Assembly: GCF_902829295.1 (NCBI RefSeq)
Contig: NZ_CADEPL010000006.1
Span: forward strand, 1 to 51,671
DNA: 51,671 nucleotides
Origin: Vogesella oryzae
GTDB taxonomy: Bacteria; Pseudomonadota; Gammaproteobacteria; Burkholderiales; Chromobacteriaceae
Direction: 5' to 3'
Within the stretch, counting starts at the first letter, position 1; every line of letters begins with the position of its first letter. The notes beneath the pieces are model-generated. The model was given only the letters and a program-made list of their open reading frames with translations. It was not told where the DNA came from and ran no database searches. The translations under genes and the position numbers were made by a program. Below are positions 18,048-31,663 of this stretch, in pieces.

Positions 18048-19342
18048 CAGTATCCGATCAGACGGCGCGACAAGGCTGAACTTAAGCCCGGGTCGCGGTA
18101 ATTGAGGAACTCGGCCAGCCGGGGATAGCCAGCCTCGAACAAGTCGCGCGGCATGCGCGCATCCTTGGCCATGTACAGACGACCACCGGCCTCGCGCACA
18201 ATGGCATCCAAGCGCTCGAACAAGGCCAGCGTCTGTGCGCCCTTATTGGGGAAATCCAGTGCCAGCGTCACTCCGGGCTGTGGAAAACTCATCATGCCCG
18301 CGGCTTGACGGTTACCGAAAGTTTTCAGCACCGCAAGGAAGGAGCCGGCACCAGCGCGGGTAATTTCTTTTAGCATGGCGGCGACGGCTTCTTGACCAAC
18401 TTGTCGTGGCACCACGCTCTGATATTGGTAAAAGCCGCGCGGGCCATATATGCGATTCCACTCCAACAGATTGTCCAGCGGGTAGAAATAACCGGCATAG
18501 TGCTGGATGCGGCGACCAGACTTTTGTGCCTGCGCGTGGAAATAGGCCGCATTGAAGGGACGCAACGATAACGGATTGATGAGTGAAACCGGCGGCACCA
18601 AGGGAACAGTCAGCGCCTTGGCACCAGGTTCTGGCTGCCGGATGTCTGCTGCTGCGTGGTTACCGCGCATGAAAATACCGCGACTGCGACTGCCAGACAT
18701 GCAGTCGATCCAGGATACCGTATGCTCCCATTGCGCTTCTGAGGCATCGGCCAGCTGGAAAAAGTCATCCAGCGTGTAATACGGACAGGTTTCCGTCTCC
18801 ATCCACGGCCCGGCTACCGGGCGCAATTGCAGGCAGGCCTGGGTAATGACACCTGTCAGGCCCAACCCACCCACGGTGGCAGCAAACCAGTCGGTATTCT
18901 GCGCAGGGCCACACTCGATCACGCTGCCATCGGTACGCAACAGGCGCAGCTGTCGGACATGGTCGCCAAAGGAACCATGCACATGATGGTTCTTGCCGTG
19001 CACATCATTGGCAATGGCCCCACCTACGGTCACCAGTTGAGTACCGGGGGTGACGGGCAGAATCCAGCCACGGGGAATGAAAGTACGCTGGATGTCTCGC
19101 AGCAAGATGCCGGCTTCACATACCAGCAGACCGGAAGCCGGGTCGAAAGAAACGTAGTGATCCAGCGCAGTGGTTTTCCACAATGTGCCCTGCGGATTCA
19201 GGCAGCTGTCGCCATAGCTGCGACCCATGCCGTGCGGCAGCGCCCGCGGCCCTTCGGCCAGAGGCGGCAGATTACTGGTGCTGCCAAGCATGTTCACTGC
19301 GTGATGCTCACCACTGAGCCGGCCCCATGAATACACCTTCAT
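18047..19342 (-). CDS. dprE1: DprE1-like decaprenylphosphoryl-ribose 2-oxidase (FAD)
   Basis: This FAD-linked oxidase, in mycobacteria, oxidises the 2-hydroxyl of decaprenyl-phospho-ribose. The 431-residue protein has the FAD-binding stretch VTVGGAIANDVHGKNHH (104-120) followed by GSFGDHV, nearly identical to the mycobacterial enzyme as I remember it. It also has ATVGGLGLTGVI and the C-terminal GRLYMAKDAR, whose K393 corresponds to the catalytic Lys418. The residue equivalent to mycobacterial Cys387 (the benzothiazinone target) appears to be Ala361 in LALDF. It overlaps both neighbours by one to four bases, so translation is coupled with the UbiA-HAD and DprE2 genes. Confidence 0.9.
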   Translation of the reverse strand: MKVYSWGRLSGEHHAVNMLGSTSNLPPLAEGPRALPHGMGRSYGDSCLNPQGTLWKTTALDHYVSFDPASGLLVCEAGILLRDIQRTFIPRGWILPVTPGTQLVTVGGAIANDVHGKNHHVHGSFGDHVRQLRLLRTDGSVIECGPAQNTDWFAATVGGLGLTGVITQACLQLRPVAGPWMETETCPYYTLDDFFQLADASEAQWEHTVSWIDCMSGSRSRGIFMRGNHAAADIRQPEPGAKALTVPLVPPVSLINPLSLRPFNAAYFHAQAQKSGRRIQHYAGYFYPLDNLLEWNRIYGPRGFYQYQSVVPRQVGQEAVAAMLKEITRAGAGSFLAVLKTFGNRQAAGMMSFPQPGVTLALDFPNKGAQTLALFERLDAIVREAGGRLYMAKDARMPRDLFEAGYPRLAEFLNYRDPGLSSALSRRLIGY

Positions 19343-20769
19343 GCCATGCCTCCCACCGAACCGGCCAGCAGCAACAGGGCAAATACCAGGCCAGCCACCA
19401 GACTGGCCTTGTCCTTCACTGCAAACACCAGCGGATCGTCATGCATCTGGCCGCGTACCGCCCTCAGCCACATCCAGCTGATCCAGAACAGCATGACCGG
19501 CACCGTACCCCAAATCCATTCCGGATTGCGATACAGCAGCAGCACTTCCTTGCTGTTCAGGTACATAGCCAACACCAATACGGCAGAGAAACCAGAAGCA
19601 ATGCCTAACATCTGCACCAATGGCGCATCACTGGAGTAATAGCCACGGCCATGGGCTTTGTGCTTGTTGTGCAGTATCTGCATTTGCAGTTCAGCAAAGC
19701 GTTTGACAAAGGACAGCGACAGGAACAGGAAACCGGAAAAGGCAAGCAGCCAAAACGATAGTTCCATTGATACTGCAGCAGCGCCTGACAGTATCCGCAA
19801 GGTATACAGCAAGGCCAGCGTAAGGCAATCTACCAATGCTAGCTGCTTTAACTTCAGCGAGTACAGGCACGTCAGCAGAAAGTAGCCTACCAACCAAGAT
19901 AGAAAGCTGCCACCCACATATAGTGCGACGGCGAAACTGGAAACCATTAAAAAGGGAGCAATAATACAGCCTTGCCATACAGGAACCGCTCCGGACGCAA
20001 ACGGCCGCTGACACTTGCGCGGATGATGCCGGTCACTTTCCAAATCCAGCAAGTCGTTTGCCACATAGACCGAAGAAGCACATAGGCTAAATGCCACAAA
20101 CGCCAACAGCAGCTGCATCCAGGCATCAAGCTCACCAATCCGGTGCGCAGCTATCAGTGGAGTGAACAACAACACGTTCTTCAACCACTGATGCACCCGC
20201 AATACTCGGCCCCATACCGCAAAACCATTATTTGGCCCTTCAAAGACACGCTCTACTTCGACACATTCTTCGGCATCCTGCTGTACCGTGCGCGATGCAT
20301 TCACTACGATACCTTTTCGCGCATGCTCCCAAACAGCAAAGTCGGCGCTGGAGTTGCCAGCATAGTCAAAACCTTTCTCTCCGTAGCGCCGGACGAGTGC
20401 ATCGGCCTTATGCTGGCCTGCCAAATTGACTTGACCCTCACTCGCCATTACGTCATCAAATAAATCCAAATGGTTTGCAATGCGGTCTGCAATCAGTCTG
20501 TCAGAAGCAGTACAAAGAACAAGCTTGCGACCTTCTTCACGCTGTTCACGCAACCAGCAGAGAAAAGATTGGTTATATGGCAAGGTAGCCGGGTTGAAGT
20601 CAGCAACCAATGCAATCTTTTGTTTTAAAACAGACTTTCCTTGAGCAAGCCAAACTGGAAATTGCAGCAATGAGAGCGGTTGGCTTTTCAGAAGGCTCAG
20701 CGCAGACTCATGCAGCATATCCGAGTGAATCAACGTTCCGTCCAGATCCACGCATAAAGGGGGTTGCAT
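19339..20769 (-). CDS. HAD phosphatase - UbiA prenyltransferase fusion (decaprenyl-phosphate phosphoribosyltransferase-like)
   Basis: This 476-residue two-domain protein has a HAD hydrolase at residues 1 to about 170, with nucleophile motif DLDGT (8-12), TASD (87-90) and the acidic motif GNSSADF (138-144). A UbiA-family membrane domain follows from about 185 to the end, with NDLLDLESD (238-246), HHPRKCQRPFASG (248-260) and about eight hydrophobic segments. The NDxxDxxxD...HPxK...RPxASG spacing matches Rv3806c-type enzymes that attach PRPP to decaprenyl phosphate. The HAD domain would remove the 5-phosphate in the next step. The start is ATG 20769 with AAGG eight bases upstream; an in-frame extension to 20916 has no domain match. 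It is the first gene of the minus-strand operon. Confidence 0.88.
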   Translation of the reverse strand: MQPPLCVDLDGTLIHSDMLHESALSLLKSQPLSLLQFPVWLAQGKSVLKQKIALVADFNPATLPYNQSFLCWLREQREEGRKLVLCTASDRLIADRIANHLDLFDDVMASEGQVNLAGQHKADALVRRYGEKGFDYAGNSSADFAVWEHARKGIVVNASRTVQQDAEECVEVERVFEGPNNGFAVWGRVLRVHQWLKNVLLFTPLIAAHRIGELDAWMQLLLAFVAFSLCASSVYVANDLLDLESDRHHPRKCQRPFASGAVPVWQGCIIAPFLMVSSFAVALYVGGSFLSWLVGYFLLTCLYSLKLKQLALVDCLTLALLYTLRILSGAAAVSMELSFWLLAFSGFLFLSLSFVKRFAELQMQILHNKHKAHGRGYYSSDAPLVQMLGIASGFSAVLVLAMYLNSKEVLLLYRNPEWIWGTVPVMLFWISWMWLRAVRGQMHDDPLVFAVKDKASLVAGLVFALLLLAGSVGGMA

Positions 20770-20902
20770 TAGTACTACCTTATTTACATAACCGGACGAA
20801 GAATAATCGATTTTTCTTCTTTTGAAAAAACAGCTGACAGCCAGAAAACATCTAGATGCCATCAAAAACCAGGAACACGATTCTGCGTTGCTTGTACTAT
20901 GT

Positions 20903-20932
20903 AAAAAACCCGCCATAAATGGCGGGTTTTTT
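20903..20932. terminator. Bidirectional rho-independent terminator
   Basis: A CCCGCCA / TGGCGGG stem with a TAAA loop, flanked by six A on one side and six T on the other, so it can work on both strands. It terminates gltBD on the minus strand (gltD ends at 20951). It also separates that operon from the polysaccharide operon, whose first gene starts at 20769. Confidence 0.9.
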
Positions 20933-20950
20933 ACATTATGAAAAAAAACA

Positions 20951-26895
<5,945 letters not shown>

Positions 26896-27098
26896 CGTTT
26901 GTCCCTGCTTATAATGTGAAGCGAATGACTTCGATTCTAAGGTCAAGATAGCTGACCTGCAACCGCTTTTTGTGCGACGCATTATCTTAACAAAAACAAT
27001 AAGTTGTAGTTATTTGCACGCAAATTTCACCTGCTTCACAAAGCTCAAAGTTTACGTTTTAGGGACATTAACCTTCAAAAAAACGACAGGAAAATATT

Positions 27099-27121
27099 GT
27101 ATTTTCACCCCTACAAAATAC
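27099..27121. promoter_or_regulatory. Inverted repeat in the gltB-cls intergenic region
   Basis: GTATTTT and AAAATAC separated by nine bases form a perfect 7-base inverted repeat with a centre-to-centre spacing of about 1.5 helical turns. It lies in the 257-base AT-rich region between the divergent gltB and phospholipase D genes. A dimeric regulator could bind here; which one is unknown. Confidence 0.35.
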
Positions 27122-27132
27122 TGAATTTCAAA

Positions 27133-27147
27133 TATTGTCAGACAATA
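27133..27147. promoter_or_regulatory. Short palindrome just upstream of the phospholipase D gene
   Basis: TATTGTC-A-GACAATA is a perfect 7+1+7 palindrome ending five bases before the ATG at 27153. It occupies the place where a ribosome site should be, and no Shine-Dalgarno sequence is visible. It could be an operator covering the translation start, or could indicate a leaderless mRNA. Confidence 0.4.
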
Positions 27148-27152
27148 AATAA

Positions 27153-28601
27153 ATGGCATTTTTTCGACATACCCCGGCTGCTTCTCCCCTGTTCCGCCAA
27201 ATGGCAGAACAGGCGCTGGCACGCTCCGCCGGCGCTCCGCTGGTCGCCGGCAATCAGGTAGCGCTGCTGTTTGATGCCGCGGCCAACTTTGCTGCCTGGC
27301 TAGCAGCGATCCAGCAAGCCAAAACCGTCATCCAGGTCGAGATGTACCTGTTTGCCAATGACGATTTCGGTCGCCAGCTGCGCGCCCTGCTGTGCGATAA
27401 AGCCAAAGCCGGAGTTCAGGTGTTCCTGCTGTATGACTGGCTGGGTTGCTGGCGCGAGCATTACCGCGGTTTCTTCAAGCCCCTGCTGCAGGCGGGCGCC
27501 CAGATCCGTGTCTGGCAGGCGCCAGGACTGGGGCGCGGCCTGCGCCTGCTGGGGCGTGACCATCGCAAGCTGATCATTGTCGATGGCGAGGTCGCCTTTA
27601 TAGGCGGGCTGTGCGCCAGCTCGCGCTGGAATGACTGGCGCGATACCGGCCTGCGGCTGAGTGGCCCGCTGCTGTCCGATGCACTGGCCGCCTTTGCCGA
27701 CAGCTGGGCGCAGTGCGGTGCGCCGCTGCAACTGCCACCGCTGCCGGCGCCGCAAAACTGCGGCGACATCGCCGCGCGGCTGATTGCCACCACCCCGGCC
27801 ACGGCCAACCTGATGCGACTCGATTTGCTGATCGCCGGTTTTGCCCGCGAGCGGCTGTGGCTTACCGACGCCTATTTCATGGGTACCAGCGCCTATCTGG
27901 CGGCGTTGCAGAATGCCGCGCGGGATGGCGTGGATGTGCGGCTACTGGTGCCGCGTGCCAGCGATATCGGCTGGATTGCCACCGTATCACGCACCCAGTA
28001 CCGCCCGTTGCTGGATGCCGGCGTGCGGGTGTTCGAATGGGATGGCCCGATGGTGCATGCCAAGACCGCCGTCGCCGATGACCGCTGGGCACGCATCGGC
28101 TCGACCAACCTCAATCTCTCCAGCTGGCTGGCCAACCGCGAAATCGACCTGGCGATCGAGGATGCCGGCGTGGCCGCAGCCATGGCGCAGCGCTTTCTCG
28201 TCGATCTGGACAACGCTACCGAGATCGTACTCGGCGGTCAGCGCCGCCGGCCGGTACCGGCGCGCCAGCGCGAGCGCCTGGAACGACTGCCATTGCGGCA
28301 GCAGGCGGTCGCCAGCGCCGCCGCCGCCGCGCGCCAGGCGGCCCGCATCGGCGAGGTGCTGGACAGCGCGGTACGCGGTACCCGCGACGTGGATGACAGC
28401 GAAGCCAGCGCCTTTCTCAGCATCGGCCTGGTGTTGCTGCTGCTGGCTATCGCCATCAGCGTGTTCCCCTACCTTGCCGCCCTGCCACTGACCGTGCTGT
28501 TGCTGCTGGCCGCCGCCAGCGTGCTACTGCGCGCCTGGCAGCTATACCACCGGCGCTGGCATAAAAAACAACACCCGCCGGCAGAAACGGACCGCCACTA
28601 G
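27153..28601 (+). CDS. Phospholipase D family protein, cardiolipin-synthase-like
   Basis: This 482-residue protein has two HKD motifs: H137-x-K139-x4-D144 in DHRKLIIVDGEVAFIGG, and H302-x-K304-x4-D309 in MVHAKTAVADDRWARIGSTN. This is the catalytic pair of the phospholipase D superfamily, in the arrangement of bacterial cardiolipin synthases. Unlike ClsA it has no N-terminal membrane segments. Instead it ends with a pair of hydrophobic segments (about 425-465) and a basic, His-rich tail. It should exchange phosphatidyl groups between phospholipids at the inner membrane. There is no obvious ribosome site; a palindrome occupies that position. It stands alone, diverging from gltB. Confidence 0.86.
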   Translation: MAFFRHTPAASPLFRQMAEQALARSAGAPLVAGNQVALLFDAAANFAAWLAAIQQAKTVIQVEMYLFANDDFGRQLRALLCDKAKAGVQVFLLYDWLGCWREHYRGFFKPLLQAGAQIRVWQAPGLGRGLRLLGRDHRKLIIVDGEVAFIGGLCASSRWNDWRDTGLRLSGPLLSDALAAFADSWAQCGAPLQLPPLPAPQNCGDIAARLIATTPATANLMRLDLLIAGFARERLWLTDAYFMGTSAYLAALQNAARDGVDVRLLVPRASDIGWIATVSRTQYRPLLDAGVRVFEWDGPMVHAKTAVADDRWARIGSTNLNLSSWLANREIDLAIEDAGVAAAMAQRFLVDLDNATEIVLGGQRRRPVPARQRERLERLPLRQQAVASAAAAARQAARIGEVLDSAVRGTRDVDDSEASAFLSIGLVLLLLAIAISVFPYLAALPLTVLLLLAAASVLLRAWQLYHRRWHKKQHPPAETDRH

Positions 28602-28607
28602 CCAGCC

Positions 28608-28628
28608 TGCGGCCAACCTTGGCACCGC
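28608..28628. repeat. Degenerate palindrome carrying the TGCGGCCAAC motif
   Basis: Seven bases after the phospholipase D stop, CTGCGG and CCGCAG enclose CCAACCTTGG plus two bases, a slightly imperfect version of the motif pair. It can fold into a hairpin but lacks a T-run. Confidence 0.6.
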
Positions 28629-29296
28629 AGCGCAGCGACAGCAGCACCGCGAAACCACATAGCCAAGCCATTGATTTGTATAAACAACAGAGCAAAGCAA
28701 CGGATCAAAACCAACGCCTGCCCACCTGGCAGAAAGTAACAGCAGCGGTCAGCGCCACGGCAACAAAACATGCCATCAGGATGGCAGGTACGCCTACCGC
28801 CAGGCCGGACAAAGAAAAATCCGCGCTGTAATACTGCTGCGCAACATGAAGGCCGACAATGTCGCTACAATGCGCGCTTTCTTGGGTTATTCGAAGGTGT
28901 TTTCCGGTGCGGCCAACCTTGCCAGCCGGTAGACAACACCCTAAGCCGGCAGACGTGAAGGAGGCCCGCCTCCCAGTGCGCCCCGCGGTGCAAAGCGCCC
29001 CTTTTGTTCCGGTTGCAGCCGCCCCCCGATTCTGGCTGCCTCCGGGTTAAAACAACGCGCCTCAAGGCCAGCCATCCAGGGCGGCGGCATCACGTCGTAC
29101 GTACAGAACTGTGCCCCAACGCGCACCGAGTGACATTTCCGGCCATGCCGTGAAAGCCGCCAGCGGCGTTACAGGTGCCAAAGACCATGCAGTTGCACCC
29201 TGCATGGTTCACGCTCTGCCCGGCAGTCTTCATGCAGCACCGGTATGTCCGAGTTTGGGCGAGTCCGCTCGCCCGCCAGCAACTAAGGACTCAGGT
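28629..29296 (+). other. Long gene-free leader region before the decarboxylase
   Basis: About 670 bases without a convincing gene: the small frames here have no ribosome sites or family resemblance. It holds one motif copy (28908-28917) inside a 26-base word that is repeated at 38466-38491. Two perfect hairpins lie close to the decarboxylase start: CATGCAG/CTGCATG at 29186-29206 and GGGCGAG/CTCGCCC at 29257-29274. The latter is 22 bases before the ATG. The region may be a long structured 5' untranslated region; no known riboswitch could be recognised. Confidence 0.5.
28904..28929 (+). repeat. 26-base direct repeat, copy 1
   Basis: CCGGTGCGGCCAACCTTGCC followed by AGCCGG is repeated without change at 38466-38491, inside fpr. 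It contains the recurring TGCGGCCAAC core (28908-28917) plus conserved flanks. Confidence 0.8.
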
Positions 29297-31555
29297 ATGC
29301 GTTTTCACTTCCCCATCGTCATCATCGACGAGGATTTCCGTTCCGAGAACACCAGCGGCTCCGGCATCCGCGAGCTGGCCGACGCCATCAAGGCCGAAGG
29401 CATGGACGTCATCGGCTACACCAGCTACGGCGACCTGACCTCGTTCGCGCAGCAGCAAAGCCGTGCCGCCGGCTTCATCCTGTCGATCGACGACGAGGAA
29501 TTCCACACCGAGGAAGACGCCGAAACCGCGCTGGGCGGCCTGTACGGCTTTGTCGCCGAAATCCGCCGCCGCAACCCGGACATTCCGGTGTACCTGTACG
29601 GCGAAACCCGCACCGCGCGCCACATCCCCAACGACATCCTGCGCGAACTGCACGGCTTCATCCACATGCACGAGGACACCCCGGAGTTCGTGGCACGCCA
29701 CATCATCCGCGAGGCCAAGAGCTACCTGGACAGCCTGGCGCCGCCGTTCTTCCGCGCGCTGGTGAACTACGCCTACGATGGCTCCTACAGCTGGCACTGC
29801 CCGGGGCACTCCGGCGGCGTGGCGTTCCTGAAGTCGCCGGTGGGCCAGATGTTCCACCAGTTCTTCGGCGAGAACATGCTGCGCGCCGACGTGTGCAACG
29901 CGGTGGACGAGCTGGGCCAGTTGCTGGACCACACCGGCCCGGTGGCGGCGTCGGAACGCAATGCGGCACGCATTTTCAACTGCGACCACCTGTTCTTCGT
30001 CACCAATGGCACCTCCACCAGCAACAAGATCGTATGGCACAGCACCGTGGCCGCCGGCGACATCGTGCTGGTGGACCGCAACTGCCATAAGTCGAACCTG
30101 CACGCCATCATCATGACCGGCGCGATTCCGGTGTTCCTGATGCCGACGCGCAACCACTACGGCATCATCGGCCCGATTCCGAAAAGCGAGTTCTCGCTGG
30201 AGGCTATCCGCGCCAAGATCGAGGCCAACCCGTTCGCCCGCGAGGCGCTGGCCAAGAACAACGGCGCCAAGCCGCGCATCCTCACCATCACCCAGTCCAC
30301 TTACGACGGCATTCTGTACAACGTCGAGGAGATCAAGGGCCTGCTGGATGGCGAGGTCGATACCCTGCACTTCGACGAAGCCTGGCTGCCGCACGCCAGC
30401 TTCCACGACTTCTACGGCGACTTCCACGCCATCGGCGAGGGCCGTCCGCGCTGCAAGGAGTCGATGATTTTCTCCACCCAGTCCACCCACAAGCTGCTGG
30501 CCGGCATCTCGCAGGCGTCGCAGATCCTGGTGCAGGACCCGGAGAACCGCAAGCTGGACACCATGAGCTTCAACGAAGCCTACCTGATGCACACCTCCAC
30601 CAGCCCGCAGTACGCCATCATCGCCAGCTGCGACGTGGCGGCGGCGATGATGGAGCAGCCGGGTGGCCAGGCGCTGGTGGAAGAATCGCTGGTGGAAGCA
30701 CTGGACTTCCGCCGCGCCATGCGCAAGGTACAGGGCGAATACGGCCGTGACTGGTGGTTCCGCGTGTGGGGCCCGGACACCCTGTCCGATGACGGCATCT
30801 GCGACCCGGCCGACTGGACGCTGAAACCGGAAGACAGCTGGCACGGCTTTGCCGGCATCGAAGACGGCTTCAACATGCTGGACCCGATCAAGGCCACCAT
30901 CCTGACCCCGGGTCTGGCGCTGGACGGCAGCTTCGAAGAGCTGGGTATCCCGGCCGCCATCGTCACCAAGTACCTGACCGAGCACGGCGTGGTAGTGGAA
31001 AAGACCGGCCTGTACAGCTTCTTCATCATGTTCACCATCGGCATCACCAAGGGCCGCTGGAACACCATGATCTCGCTGCTGCAGCAGTTCAAGGACGACT
31101 TCGACAAGAACCAGCCGCTGTGGCGCGTGATGCCGGAATTCGTCGCCAAGTACCCGCAGTACGAGCGTGTCGGCCTGAAGGACCTGTGCCTGAAGATTCA
31201 CCGCCTGTACGGCGAGCACGACATTGCCCGTCTGACCACCGAGATCTACCTGTCGGAAATGGCGCCGGCGATGCGCCCGGGCGAAGCGTTCGCCAAGATG
31301 GCGCACCGCGACATCGAGCGCGTGCCGGTGGACCAGCTGGAAGGCCGCGTCACCGCCGTGCTGCTGACGCCGTACCCGCCGGGCATCCCGCTGCTGATTC
31401 CGGGCGAGGTGTTCAACCAGACCATCGTCGACTACCTGCGCTTCGTGCAGGCCTTCAACCGCCAGCTGCCGGGCTTCGAGACCGACGTGCACGGTCTGGT
31501 GGCTACCGACATCGACGGCAAGAAGACCTACTGCGTGGACTGCGTCCGCGCCTGA
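29297..31555 (+). CDS. Orn/Lys/Arg decarboxylase (PLP, AdiA/LdcA group)
   Basis: This cytosolic PLP enzyme decarboxylates a basic amino acid to a diamine or agmatine. Its roles in other bacteria are acid resistance, polyamine supply and lysine catabolism. The 752-residue protein has an N-terminal wing domain (IVIIDEDFRSENTSG), the large PLP domain with NGTSTSNKIVWHS, DRNCHKSNLH, LHFDEAWLPHASF and the Schiff-base K399 in STQSTHKLLAG, and the C-terminal domain with PYPPGIPLLIPGEVF. Length and sequence resemble Pseudomonas LdcA (751 residues) most closely as I recall, but arginine or ornithine cannot be excluded as substrate. The start is ATG 29297 with AAGGA seven bases upstream; an extension to 29111 was discarded. 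No antiporter gene is adjacent. Confidence 0.92.
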   Translation: MRFHFPIVIIDEDFRSENTSGSGIRELADAIKAEGMDVIGYTSYGDLTSFAQQQSRAAGFILSIDDEEFHTEEDAETALGGLYGFVAEIRRRNPDIPVYLYGETRTARHIPNDILRELHGFIHMHEDTPEFVARHIIREAKSYLDSLAPPFFRALVNYAYDGSYSWHCPGHSGGVAFLKSPVGQMFHQFFGENMLRADVCNAVDELGQLLDHTGPVAASERNAARIFNCDHLFFVTNGTSTSNKIVWHSTVAAGDIVLVDRNCHKSNLHAIIMTGAIPVFLMPTRNHYGIIGPIPKSEFSLEAIRAKIEANPFAREALAKNNGAKPRILTITQSTYDGILYNVEEIKGLLDGEVDTLHFDEAWLPHASFHDFYGDFHAIGEGRPRCKESMIFSTQSTHKLLAGISQASQILVQDPENRKLDTMSFNEAYLMHTSTSPQYAIIASCDVAAAMMEQPGGQALVEESLVEALDFRRAMRKVQGEYGRDWWFRVWGPDTLSDDGICDPADWTLKPEDSWHGFAGIEDGFNMLDPIKATILTPGLALDGSFEELGIPAAIVTKYLTEHGVVVEKTGLYSFFIMFTIGITKGRWNTMISLLQQFKDDFDKNQPLWRVMPEFVAKYPQYERVGLKDLCLKIHRLYGEHDIARLTTEIYLSEMAPAMRPGEAFAKMAHRDIERVPVDQLEGRVTAVLLTPYPPGIPLLIPGEVFNQTIVDYLRFVQAFNRQLPGFETDVHGLVATDIDGKKTYCVDCVRA

Positions 31556-31574
31556 TCGCGCAGCTGCGGCGACA

Positions 31575-31606
31575 TGCGGCCAACCTCTCGCGGGGTTGGC
31601 CGTTTT
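31575..31606 (+). terminator. Terminator built from a motif pair, downstream of the decarboxylase
   Basis: CGGCCAACC (31577-31585), an eight-base loop, GGTTGGCCG (31594-31602), then TTTTGTTT: a nine-base perfect stem with a T-run, 20 bases after the stop codon. The left arm is part of TGCGGCCAAC. It is the clearest case in the window of the recurring motif serving as a rho-independent terminator. Confidence 0.85.
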
Positions 31607-31608
31607 GT

Positions 31609-31636
31609 TTGCAGCCGCCGGCGCAGCGGTCATAAT
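31609..31636 (+). promoter_or_regulatory. Probable sigma70 promoter of the binding-protein gene
   Basis: TTGCAG (31609-31614), 16 bases, CATAAT (31631-31636). It lies directly after the decarboxylase terminator and 27 bases before the GTG start at 31664. Read by eye only. Confidence 0.45.
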
Positions 31637-31663
31637 GAAACACCCACCCACGGAGTCCAGTTC

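Noticed and set aside
28629..29110. Several short open frames in the decarboxylase leader
   Set aside because: No ribosome sites and no family resemblance; frames of this length are expected by chance in GC-rich DNA.
28860..29296. Lysine riboswitch before the decarboxylase
   Set aside because: I could not fit the conserved core of the lysine riboswitch; only two simple hairpins are visible.
29291..31651. Open frame of 786 codons antisense to the decarboxylase
   Set aside because: Mirror frame of a strongly codon-biased gene, with no domain resemblance.
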